A stretch of 64,000 nt of DNA from assembly GCA_949358305.1 (NCBI GenBank), contig OX442314.1, forward strand, positions 10,037,060 to 10,101,059, read 5' to 3'. The position numbers and the translations under genes are program-made. The notes beneath the pieces are model-generated. The model saw only the letters and a list, made by a program, of their open reading frames with translations, searched no databases and was not told the DNA's origin. Positions 46,011 to 57,300 of this stretch are shown here, piece after piece (positions within the stretch are counted from its first letter, which is position 1; each line of letters begins with the position of its first letter). Source of the stretch: Strigamia acuminata. Lineage: Eukaryota; Arthropoda; Chilopoda; Geophilomorpha; Linotaeniidae.

Positions 46011-46745
46011 TGCAAAAGGAAATTCACACTAATGACATTTATTCTTCCTGGAACATGTAGCCGATCACAAATGGCACTTCAATTCCTTCCGTTCTCCACT
46101 ACGAGCCAGCACGAGAACTTTTAAATAGCTGCTCCGAGTATATAATGTTTGGCACAAATCACGAGTGAACAACTCTTCTCCCAGGTAATATTTTAAACTT
46201 TTCTTCCATTTAAAAGACGACAAACACGAATGGTACGCGTACAACTCATCGACTGTTTGGGTCAGCATCAGGATATGTCTATAAAAGAACGGACTGCAGA
46301 AACGGCGCGAAGCACAAACGATGGATTTTTTCCTTTATGAGTCAATTGGTGTTTTTTCGACGTAGAACTCAATATAAAATGATTTTGAGCATATTTAGAC
46401 ACGTAAATAGCTTTTCTTCAGTGGATACGATGACATTCACGAATGGCATTTGTCATCAGACTCATCACGTGGTCTTTGGGCACGTGACAGTCCAATCGTT
46501 TTTCTGAATAAAAAAGAACATTCACATATTTTTGCAAATACATTTCTTGTCTTTTCAAAAGTCCATGGTGATACGTATCGTGGGTGAACGTTTCATTCGA
46601 ATCGGGGTTGAAAACCACAGCCAATAATGGTTTGTTGCGGTTTTAGGGCTGACAAGGCCGAACGGTGATAACCCAAAATGCAATTGTCGTTCCATAAATA
46701 ACAAATTAAGATTATAATACTCAGAAGTATTATCAACATTTTAAG
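46010..46745 (-). CDS. Unrecognised reading-frame cluster, possible secreted/type II membrane protein
   Basis: Three minus-strand open stretches lie close together. The first starts with an ATG at about 46739 and encodes a strongly hydrophobic anchor (MLIILLSIIILICYLW). The second, in another frame (about 46630-46418), contains FNPDSNETFTHDTYHHGLLK and a Cys-containing DCHVPKDHVM. The third (about 46300-46065) contains DELYAYHSCLSSFKWKKSLK and ELFTRDLCQTLYTRSSYLK. Cysteine and glycosylation-like patterns suggest an extracellular protein. I could not join the pieces with convincing splice sites, so this may be a gene with unusual introns or a decaying pseudogene. Coordinates are approximate. 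Confidence 0.3.
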
Positions 46746-47443
46746 ATTTTAGATTGATGAAAGATTTTCAAAAAATACAAGTATATTTTGAAAGCATTTG
46801 TCAAAAAAATTAGAAAGGATTAAAAACTTATTCCGTTTCCTTACTTGGAAAACGATAGAACTGTATGGTATCAGGTTTTAGTAAGAGCAGGCGGGTTTCA
46901 ATAGTTACGCGTTTGCAATTCCATTCGCAAATAAACAGCTTGCACCAAATTTAGACCTGTTTAAATTTATTTACCAATTTAATATTTCAAAAAATATAAC
47001 TAGTTTGGTCTTCCAATCTAAAACCAAAAAAAAATCAATCTTTACCCATGAAAACAACGATCCGGCATCGGGTTTTAGTAAGAGCAGACGGTTTCACGTT
47101 TCTCACGCTCGCAAATAAATAAATAAAAATAACATTAAATATTTATATAAATATAACATTAAATTTTTTTCCTATTTTCCATTTTAAAAAAAAAGGTCCA
47201 ATTGTTTGGTATATTTCTCGAAAAGCAAAAAAAAACACTCCTTTCACACGATAACAGAACTCACAAGTCAGCTATCGGGTTTTAGCAACACCGCAAACAT
47301 ACTTCCTGATCCTGACGCACCAAATTGTCTTATTTCGCTTTTATTTATCAAATTTGTATAAATATTTTTATTATATACATCCAAAATTCTACACATAACC
47401 ATTTAATATACACAAACAAAATAAAAATTCAAAGAGAAAAAAT
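46746..47443. other. Spacer with three direct repeats of a GGTTTTAG motif
   Basis: ATCAGGTTTTAGTAAGAGCA (about 46870), ATCGGGTTTTAGTAAGAGCA (about 47064) and ATCGGGTTTTAGCAACACC (about 47275) recur about 195-210 bp apart, with TTCGCAAATAAA-type flanks in the first two. This looks like a diverged tandem duplication. No gene seen. Confidence 0.5.
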
Positions 47444-50400
47444 TCAAATCATCGTTTCAATATTTGCAGTGAGAATTTTGCGCGCCCACCATTTTGTCGC
47501 GCTCCGAATCTTTAACTTTCCCTTCTTCTTCATTCGCAAACTAATCCTGTGCACGTCCGAATCGACAAACGGCTCGTTCAAATTCGGCAAAATCACATTC
47601 CGCCTCAACCGTCCTTCGGGAATCGGCATTGCGCCCGCGAAACAAAATTCGATCGCCACCCGCCGATTCCCCATACACAAAATAGACCTAAACGGTTCGT
47701 CCGGTTCGCTCGGTTCCTCCTGCTGCTGCTCCTTCTCTTTCTTAATCTTCCTGTTCAGTTTTTTCCGCTTAAACGGCCTCGTGACGCACGACCGCGGCAA
47801 TTTCGCGATGGTCAGCTTAATCCCGAGGTTGGGATCGCTCACGGTGCTTTTGATTCTTAGATCCATGTTGCCCCGGACCGGTTCGGTCTCGTTTTCGTCG
47901 CTCAGCAACGAATTATCGTCTCGGTCGTCGTACGAGCGCTCGTCACTCATGCTCTGCATTTCTTCCTCTTTGACCATAAAAGCTTCTAATAATTCTTCGC
48001 CGCTTTGGACTAATTCTGGCGAGGTGAATAAATTGAAGACCGGGTCGGGTTTGGGTGTATAAAAACGGGTGAGCGTGATGTGCGGTAGTCGCATCGATAA
48101 ACTGTCGCCGAAACATTCGCAAAGGAAGCTGTAAACTTGAGAAATTGGTGTTTTTGATGTTAATGCTGGCTTGATGTCTTCGTTTTTCGTTTTCATTTGT
48201 TGCCCGCCGCTGTATTGCGGAACGGCGTGTTGAGCGACGCCATTTTGGATCGGCGAGTCGGATTGTTCTTGGAAGAATTTCTCGGTGCGTTGCATCATGA
48301 TGATCTGAGCAGCTAACTGCAAAATTGACGAATTAAATGATTCGAATGGTTATTGCGTTGTTGATTTTTTGTTTTTACAATTAAAGCTCCATAAACTTTA
48401 TATGCATCAGCTTTAACTTGAGCGTTGGGGTAGAACTCGTTGTAGATGACTGCGGAAAGGTGCGGCCAATATTTGATGAGAAATGGGAGTAGATATTTCT
48501 CGATTGCCTAGGTTGAAATAAGATTAATTTGGTTTGGTGGTTGATTTTTTTTTGTTTTTGTTTTGTTTACGTCGGAACCGAATGCGACGATTCCTATTAT
48601 GGCTCCGTAATGAGACGAAAACGGTTTGTTGTGATCGGAAAAGACGTCACGTAGTGAAGTGAGAATTTCATCCGATAATTCGTTCACCGAGTTCGACCAG
48701 TTCCTAAAAAATAAAAAATAAAAAAGAGGTTTTTAGTTCATATAAAAATTAAAAAATTCAAAAAAATTCAAAAAATTAAATAAAGAAATTATTTTTTGGT
48801 CAAAAATGTAATTTTTGCGTATAAAAAAGATCATTTTGCAACCAAAAGTGACATCTAACCACATAAAATGGCTTATTTACATCTTAAAACACTTTTTTTT
48901 TCTTACAAAACGGCCATTTTTCTTACAAAACGGCCATTTTTCTTACAAAACGGCCATTTTTGCATACAAAACGACAATTTTTGCACATAAAACCACCATT
49001 TTTCTTATAAAACGACCTTTTTTTGCATACAAAACGACAATTTTTGCATACAAAACGACAATTTTTGCATACAAAACGACAATTTTTGCATACAAAACGA
49101 CAATTTTTGCATACAAAACGACAATTTTTGCATACAAAACGACAATTTTTGCATACAAAACGACCATTCTTGCATACAAATGCCCATTTTTGGGATGTAG
49201 TTTTGAATGGTTGCCTTAGAAAACGTGAAAAATAAAAATAAAAACCTTGCAACACGAGCAAGTAATCTCGCAGCATAATCTCTCAAAGTCCAATGATCAT
49301 TTGTTGGATTTATCGATGCGGCTAACGGTTCCAAAATACAGTATAAAAGGCCTTGTGTCAACAAATTTAGCTGCAAAATAAAGATAGAAATAAAATCGTG
49401 CTAATTTGAATTTATCATCGTTGTTTACGTAAGGTTTCGGTTCCATGTACAACGATTGATTGCAAATCAAAGAATTAACCGTAAACACGAGTTTTGTCAG
49501 TTGTGCGAGATCGTGACTCACTTTCTTCACCTAAAACACCAAAAACCGAATTAGAACAATTAAAATTTCGTGCAATTGCGATTAACTTACGCCAACAGAC
49601 ACGAAATTAATCAAATAAGGCAAAAGTGGAGCAATTTTTAAATTTGTGCGTAGATCTTCCAGAGCAACCTTGAAAAAAAGATAAAAAGATAAGGAAAAAT
49701 TAATAAAAACTTCAAAACATTGATTAGAAAAATTTACTTTCATTAGTTCTTCGTCGTATCCTAAAATTGCTTTTGTCATTTGCTCGTAATAACTCATCAA
49801 ATCGTCGGACACAGAAGGCACGCTACTCGCTTTTTTCCCTATTTGAGTCGGGAAAAAAAGATAAAAAATCCACTTTTACGATTATTAAAACACGTTTACC
49901 ATTGTTTCCTTGCGACGAAATTGCGCTTTTCTGCATTCCTTCCACTGACAGCCACTGGGCTGGAATAAAAACAAAGAAAAATTGAAATTTCTGTATTTTT
50001 TAATCGATTTTATCCATTTTTAAATGGATTTTAATCACTTTTATCCGTTTTACAATGAATTTTAATGGATTTTAATGGATTTTATCCAATTTTCAATGGA
50101 TTTTAATCGATTTTACCCATTTTTCAATGAATTTTAATCGATTTTATCCATTTTCCAATGGATTTTAATCGATTTTATCAATTTTTCAATGGATTCTAAT
50201 CGATTTTATTTGTTTTTAATACTTTTTAAATCGATTTTAACTATTTTTTAATGGTTTTTAATGATTTTATCCACTTTTTAAAAGTTTTGAATCAATTTTT
50301 TCGATTTTTATTCATCTTATCAACCTTTAACGAACGGTGGGCCAGGAATCTCAAACATCTGCGGCGTTAAAGCGACTTCTACTATATTAACTTCGCGTTC

Positions 50401-50868
50401 TTCCAAATAATAAACATCTGCCTCTTTGTGGTAGTGAAATTGCATCGGTTCGCTCGCGTTACATCCATAAATCGGCTGGGAAAAAAAATACAAACAAAAT
50501 TAAAATTTCTAAACCATTTACCTAATCCATTTTTATAAAATCAAAAACTCCTACGTCAACATTGCTCCACTTCAAAACTTTATTAATATCCTCTACTTTT
50601 AATTTTCTTCGTTTCGAATGTCGCATAAATTGACCACAATTCTGAAAAAAATCGAAAAAAAATTAAATTTCGTCTCCAAATTGCCCCAAAAACGATCAAA
50701 ACTCACCTGTACCATCTCCCTCAACCTGTAATTAGTATCTTCAGCCAAAGTGCTCAAAACCTCGTCCGATAAATCGCTAAATCCGATGCTTTCTGCCATG
50801 AATTTGACAGATTCCTTCGAAATCTGCGCATATTTCTTATCCTGCGAAATCTTCTTGTCCTCCGCCAT
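47444..50868 (-). CDS. TAF6: TAF6, subunit of transcription factor TFIID
   Basis: Histone-fold and HEAT-repeat subunit of TFIID that pairs with TAF9. Eleven exons (50868-50707, 50641-50555, 50475-50325, 49959-49900, 49838-49738, 49668-49591, 49530-49429, 49370-49246, 48703-48571, 48507-48379, 48316-47444) give 666 residues. Histone fold: ISKESVKFMAESIGFSDLSD, RLREMVQ, KRRKLKVEDINKVLKW. The middle contains EVNIVEVALT and AQWLSVEGMQ; the HEAT domain has LLPYLINFVS, the block HWTLRDYAARLLARV (human HWALRDFAARLVAQI) and YGAIIGIVAFG. The large last exon encodes a poorly conserved Ser/Glu- and Lys/Arg-rich tail. It is divergent with YLPM1, 464 bp between start codons. Confidence 0.95.
48895..49195. 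repeat. 21-bp tandem repeat, TAF6 intron
   Basis: Unit CGACAATTTTTGCATACAAAA, about ten copies, preceded by related CGGCCATTTTTCTTACAAAA units. Frames running through it (FCMQKLS and similar) are artefacts. Confidence 0.93.
49990..50300. repeat. 31/20-bp tandem repeat, TAF6 intron
   Basis: Unit TTTTAATCGATTTTATCCAT plus TTTTCAATGGA with shortened 20-bp variants. Confidence 0.85.
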
Positions 50869-51332
50869 TATTCAGCCGATAATTCAACACGATTTTAACA
50901 TCTCCGTTTTAATTCAAAACAATTTATCAATCGAATAATTCAATAAAAACAACAAATTCATACTTGTCAAGCGAAATGATCAAAAGGTGCGCGCACGCCT
51001 ACCACAATGGTCAAGGTTAGATTCAACTTCCGGTTCCGGTTGCCAGCTATAGTGTACGTGTGATATTAAGCAAACAAAGAAATTATTAAAAAATTAAAAA
51101 AATCTAAAGCTATTTTAAATTTTACAATAATTAATCCTTATTTATTTAGAATACCTTACATAAAATGATAAAATTCTAAATCTTGGCGAAATTGGTCAAT
51201 GAGAATCGACCGAGTGAAGTCGCTCGGGATTTAGATAGCGGGCGCCACCGTGCGAGAAATGGCCTAACTAGTCGATATAAATGGTGTAGGCTAAGTGTTT
51301 GCGAAGAACCGTGCTCGTTTTCGTCGTTGAAA
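50869..51332. promoter_or_regulatory. Bidirectional promoter region, TAF6 / YLPM1
   Basis: 464 bp between divergent start codons of two widely expressed nuclear genes, including a GC-richer patch with CGCGCACGCC around 50990. The part at 51183-51332 reads as YLPM1 5' UTR. Confidence 0.5.
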
Positions 51333-54300
51333 ATGTATCAAAACTGGCAGCAGTGGCCTGCAGGAGCACAAACGGGTCTGCAATTGAACCCCGTGCAACC
51401 TTACATGCAATCGGCGATGGCTAGTAACGTGTTGGGATGGCAAAACGTTCAAACACCCACGTTGGCTCAGTGGCAAAGCAATTTGCTTCCAAATGTTCAA
51501 AGTAATTTAACACCTCTGAATAGGAAGAATCCGTTCGTAGGTAAATCGTCCACCTCACAAAACAAATCGGTTGATAGTATTCCGACGCCGCTCGAACCGG
51601 GCGAGCCGAAAAACGACGCCAAAAACGATTCGAAAAACGACGACAAAGCGAAAGAAGCCGAGGTAAATAAGTGTGGAAAATGAAATTGCGAAATTGAATT
51701 TTTCATTGAAATATTGGATTTTTCAATTGTTTGTCTCAAAAAAATTATTTTTATCACCAAAAGTTTAGATTTTGCACAAGAAAAAATCGACTTTTCGCAA
51801 AAAAAATTCAATATACCTCAAAAAATTGAATTTTTTAATTTTTTATGAAGGAAAAACTCGATTTTTCAATTTTGTTTGTCAAAAAACTCAATTTTGCTTT
51901 TAAAAAATTCAATTTTGCTCTAAAAAAATCAATTTTGCTCTAAAAAATTTAATTTTGCTCTAAAAAATTCAATTTTGCTGTAAAAAATTCAATTTTGCTG
52001 TAAAAAAATTCAATTTTGCTCTAAAAATTCAATTTTGCTGTAAAAAATTCATTTTTGCTCTAAAAAATTTAATTTTGCTCTAAAAAATTTAATTTTGCTC
52101 TAAAAACTTCAATTTTGCTGTAAAAAATTCAATTTTGCTCTAAAAAATTCAATTTTGCTGTAAAAAATTCCATTTTGCTCTAAAAAATTCAATTTTGCTG
52201 TAAAAAATTCAATTTTGCTCTAAAAAAATTCAATTTTACTAAAAAAAAGATGTAATTTAGTTCTAAAAAATTCATTTTACATCAAAAAATTCAATTTTGC
52301 ACCAAAAAATTTAATTTTGCACCAAAACATTCAATTTTGCTCCAAAAAATTCAATTTTGCTTTAAAAAATTCAATTTTGCTCTAAAAAAAATTCAATTTT
52401 ACTAAACAAGATTTAATTTTGTTCTAAAAAAATTCATTTTACATCAAAAAATTCAATTTTGCACCAAAAAATTCAATTTTCCCAGCAAAAAGGTCAATTC
52501 CCCACAAAAATCCTTCCAAAGTGGGAAAATAAAATAAAAAAATTAAAAAAAAAATTAAAAAAAAATCAAAGCATAAATTCTAGTAATTAAATTTATATTT
52601 TATTGTATTACCAGTTGGCGCCGAAGGATTCGGAAGAGGAGAAGCGGATGAACGACTTGCGCCAGAAAGCCCAGCAGTGGCAGGCGGCACAAGCTCAGCA
52701 GGCGCAGTGGCAACAGTACCAGTACCAATACCAGCAGGCGTACACGTTGCAGGCTCAGCAGCAACAGCCTTTGATTCCTCAGCAACCGCCGCCGCCACCG
52801 CCGCCGCAGCAGTCGTTGCAGGCGCAGTCGGCGCCGCCGGTCCCGTTGATGCAGACTCCGGTGGCTCCGCCGCCCGTTCAGGCGCCCATGAATTTCTCGG
52901 TGCCGCCGCCGCCGCCGCCGCAGCAACAACAGCAGCAACAAGCGCAGATTCAGTCGCAGGGAGCGTCGTTGTCCAGTTTTAGTCAGGGGAAACAGGGGAG
53001 TTTCAGTCAACCTCAAATGCAATCTCATCAGGAGAACGAGTCGTTTTCGTATCAGCAGAATCGTTTTCAGCAGTTTCAGCAGCCGCCGCCGCAGCAGCCG
53101 CAGAACAGTTTCAGGCAGCAGCAACAGTCGTATCAGTCGAGGCCAACATTCCAGCAGCAACAACAACAACAACAACCGCAGCAGCAGCAACAACACAATA
53201 ACCAGTGGCAGAATTCGTCTCAGGTAATGGGGATTAAAAAATTTATGAAAATTGTAAAGGGACCGCTTTTCAAAATGGCCACTTTTTAAAATGGCCGTTT
53301 TACAGAATGAACATTTTTCAAAATGGTCACTTTTTAAAATGGCCGCTTTTCAAAATGGCTGTTTTTCAGAAAGAACAATTTTCAAAATGGCTGTTTTTCA
53401 GAATGGCTGTTTTTCAAAATGGCTGTTTTTCAAAATGGCTGTTTTTCAAAATGGCTGTTTTTCAGAATGAACAATTTTCAAAATGGTCATTTTTAAAAAT
53501 GGCTGTTTTTCAAAATGGCTGTTTTTCAGAATGGCTGTTTTTCAAAATGAACAACTTTCAAAATGGTCATTTTTTAAAATGGTCATTTTTTAAAATGGTC
53601 ATTTTTTAAAATGGTCATTTTTTAAAATGGTCATTTTTTAAAATGGTCATTTTTTAAAATGGTCATTTTTTAAAATGGTCATTTTTTAAAATGGTCATTT
53701 TTTAAAATGGTCATTTTTTAAAATGGTCATTTTTTAAAATGGTCATTTTTTAAAATGGTCATTTTTTAAAATGGTCATTTTTTAAAATGGTCATTTTTTA
53801 AAATGGTCATTTTTTAAAATGGTCATTTTTTAAAATGGTCATTTTTTAAAATGGTCATTTTTTAAAATGGTCATTTTTTAAAATGGTCATTTTTTAAAAT
53901 GGTCATTTTTTAAAATGGTCATTTTTTAAAATGGCCCTTTTCAAAATGGCTGTTTTTCAGAATGAACAATTTTTAAAATGGTCATTTTTAAAAATGGCTG
54001 TTTTTAAAAATGGCTGTATTTCAAAATGGCTGTTTTTCAAAATGGCTGATTTAAAAAATGGCCACTTTTTAAAATGGTCACTTTTCAAAATGACCAATTT
54101 CAAAAAGGCTGTTATTCGGAATGATCATTTTTCAAAATGGCCACTTTTCAAAATGGCCACTTTTCAAAATGGCCACTTTTCAAAATGGCCACTTTTCAAA
54201 ATGGCCACTTTTCTAAATGGCTGCTTGTTTGCTTGTTTGTTTATTAATTTATATTTTTTTGTGGTATTTTAGCACGAATCTCCTCAGGATTGTAGTCAAC

Positions 54301-57300
54301 GAATCGCGCAGTTGGAGCGCGACGAAGTCGAGTTTGAGCGTCAGTTCACGGAATGGACGAGGCAATTCGAGACGTGGCGAGAACAGAACAAATTCCACCC
54401 GGACAAGTCCATGTATGGCCAGTACGAGCAGCAGTACCATCAAATGCACGAACAGTTGCGCGAACGAAGGGAAAGGATGCGCGTACTGAAGGACCAAGCG
54501 CGACAGCAACTCCAGTTTGCTGTCGAGAGCAGGAACACCGAAAACAACAACAACAACAACCAATTCGACCAACAATCTCAACAACAACAAGCGCCGAATT
54601 ACGCCAACTTTAGATCTCGCGCCGAAAGCTTCGACCACAACAGACCCGGCTACTTCAACCAATCCAACAGCAGGAATTTCGACCAACGGGGCGGCGACCA
54701 GTTCGGCGCACCCCGCTTCACGCCCCGTGCAAACCCGAGCCCCCAATTCGCGCCCCGCTATTCGTCGCACGCCGAAAACGACTTCCCGAACCAGGAAAAA
54801 CCCCAAGAAAACCAAAACGTCGACAATTTCGCGCAAAATTTCGACCGCAAACCCCAACAACAGCAACAACAACACCCACAACATCAACAACAACAACAAC
54901 AACCGATTTATTCGCACGAAAAGAAGCCGGAAATCGAATTGAACGACAAAAAGGAGTCGATTCCGTCGTTCCCGCACGAGATTTGGGGCCAGAACGAAGA
55001 GAAAAAGATGGAGGACGAAGAAACCCGAGCGGGGAGCGAATCCGAGGCGAAAGTCGAGGAGAAATCGTCGGAGAACTCGATTTGCGCGCCGGAGAAGCCG
55101 ACCGAGACAGTCGACTTGGCGGAGCGAGTGGAAATGATGGAAGAGGCCGCGCAGCCCGAAGTGGTTTTGAGCGACAAACAGAAGGATCTGCTGCAACAAA
55201 CCGCGCAGGAACTGAAGGCGCTCGAACTGGTGCGCGCGCAGCAGGAGAAATTGGAGCAACTGGCCAAACTGGAGCAAATGGCGCGCGACAAACGGCTCGC
55301 CGAGCCGCAGTTCGGCGCCAGGGACAGCGGGACGCCCACCGCGCACCAGATCAACGACGAGCAACAGCAAAGGATGAAGCAGAACGCGTATTCCGTCGAA
55401 CTGCAGAAGATGAACATAGAAATTGCGCGACAACAACAACAGCAACAGCAGCAACAACAAAAGCCGCCGCAGTCGCAGCCGCAGCGACAACAACCACCGC
55501 CACAATTACAACAACCGCCACCGCAATTGCAACAACCGCCGCCGCAATTACAGCAACCGCCGCCGCAATTACAACAACCGCCGCCGCAATTGCAACAGCA
55601 ATTGCAACAGCAAATGCAACAACCGCCGCCACAATTGCAACAACAACCGCAGCAACTGCCGCTGCTACAACAACCACCACAACAGCAGCAACCGTTGTTG
55701 CCGTGGCCCGGGAGCGCGCCCAACATGGAGTACGATGAATTTGGGAATAAGTCGACGCCACCAGGGGGACGGGGTGTGGATAGAGGACGGGGTAAGCGCG
55801 GACAGGATAAGGCGCGGGGGCGTGGAAGGGGAAATAGGGGACGGGGAAGAGGAATGGAGGAGAGTTTTTTGCGTGCGGATATGGTGGGGTTTGGTGCGGG
55901 GGAGAGGGGGAGGGGGAGAGGACGTGGAGATGGGTTTGGGAGGGGGCAGGGGCCCGGGAGAGAGTTGTCGTTGGGGCTGAAGTGGCAGGAAAGAGTTTTG
56001 GTGAGTTTTTGTTTGGGTTTTGGGTGTTTTTTTGGGATTTATTTTTTGTTTTGTTTTGTAGGGTGGAGCTGAGAGAAGTTTTGGTGGTGATGGCGATTTT
56101 GAAGAGGAGTTTCAAATGAACGAGGCGTGCGAGACGTTTGGTGGTGGTGGTGGTTCGGTTGGTCAGTGGCCGGGGGAGGATTATGGGGTGAATAGAGAGC
56201 CGGCTGGGTTTTGGGGCAATGAGTTTAGGAGGTAAGTTGGAGTTGAAGGTTGGGGTGTTTTGGGTTTGGACTTGGGTTTTGGTTGGAAAAATTCAGTTTT
56301 TCATTTATGAAATTCCGTTTTTCATTTATGAAATTTAGTTTTTCATTTATGAAATTTAGTTTTTCATTCATGAAATTCAGTTTTTCATTTATGAAATTCA
56401 GTTTTTCATTTATGAAATTCAATTTTTCATTTATGAAATTCATTTTTTCATTTATGAGATTCATTTTTTCATTTATGAAATTCATTTTTTCATTTATGAG
56501 ATTCAGTTTTTCATTTATGAAATTCAATTTTTCATTTATGAAATTCAATTTTTTATTTATGAAATTCAATTTTTCATTTATGAAATTCAATTTTTCATTT
56601 AAGAAATTCAATTTTTCACTATATAATTCAATTTTTTATTTTAAAAAAAATTCAATTTTCCATTTAAAAAAAAAATCAATTTTCCATTTAAAAAAAAATC
56701 CATATTTTATTTAAAATAATTCAATTTTACATTTATAAAAATTCAATTTTTCATTTAAAAAAATTCAATTTTCCATTTAAAAAATATTCAATTTTCCATA
56801 AAAAAAATCAATTTTTTATTAAAAATTTAATTTCCTATCAAAAGCTTAGTACTCATAAGATCATCTGCTAACAGAAGTGAATGCCCACAGACTTTTCTGT
56901 GTGTATAAACTTGACAGAATCATCTGGTAGCAGAACATGTGCCTGTCTGTCAGACCAGACTTTTTGTGGTACTCGCAGTTCTATGCAACAGAAAAGATAT
57001 GGTGAATGGCCACGAAAAAGAAACAAGATGGATGCCAATAAAATTTTTGAAGGCTACTTTTGGAGTTACGATGAATAGAATTGCTAGTTTGTTTTTAATT
57101 TGTAATTTTATTTATAAACTAATAATCTATTTTTTATAAATAGAATATACAGTTGTTTGCATTTGTTGGCAGAACTGATTGCTGCCATATTTGAGACCGG
57201 TTAAAAAAAAGTTACGACCGGTCACAAATTGTCAAGACCGATAGCTACTTTCTGTGCTTGGAAACAACGATCAGCTTTCCGCTGCATCGACACGCCAGGC

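Noticed and set aside
48815-49376. Several overlapping frames of AYKTTIF / FCMQKLS type
   Set aside because: Products of the 21-bp array in a TAF6 intron, open on both strands for the same reason.
53307-54272. Open frames of repeated FQNGHFLKW type
   Set aside because: Arise from the diverged 16-bp/15-bp units in YLPM1 intron 2 and have no features of a protein.
54249-56115. Long minus-strand frames rich in Leu, Cys-Gly or Ala-Val
   Set aside because: Antisense reading of the Gln/Pro-rich YLPM1 exon, which has few stop codons on the other strand.
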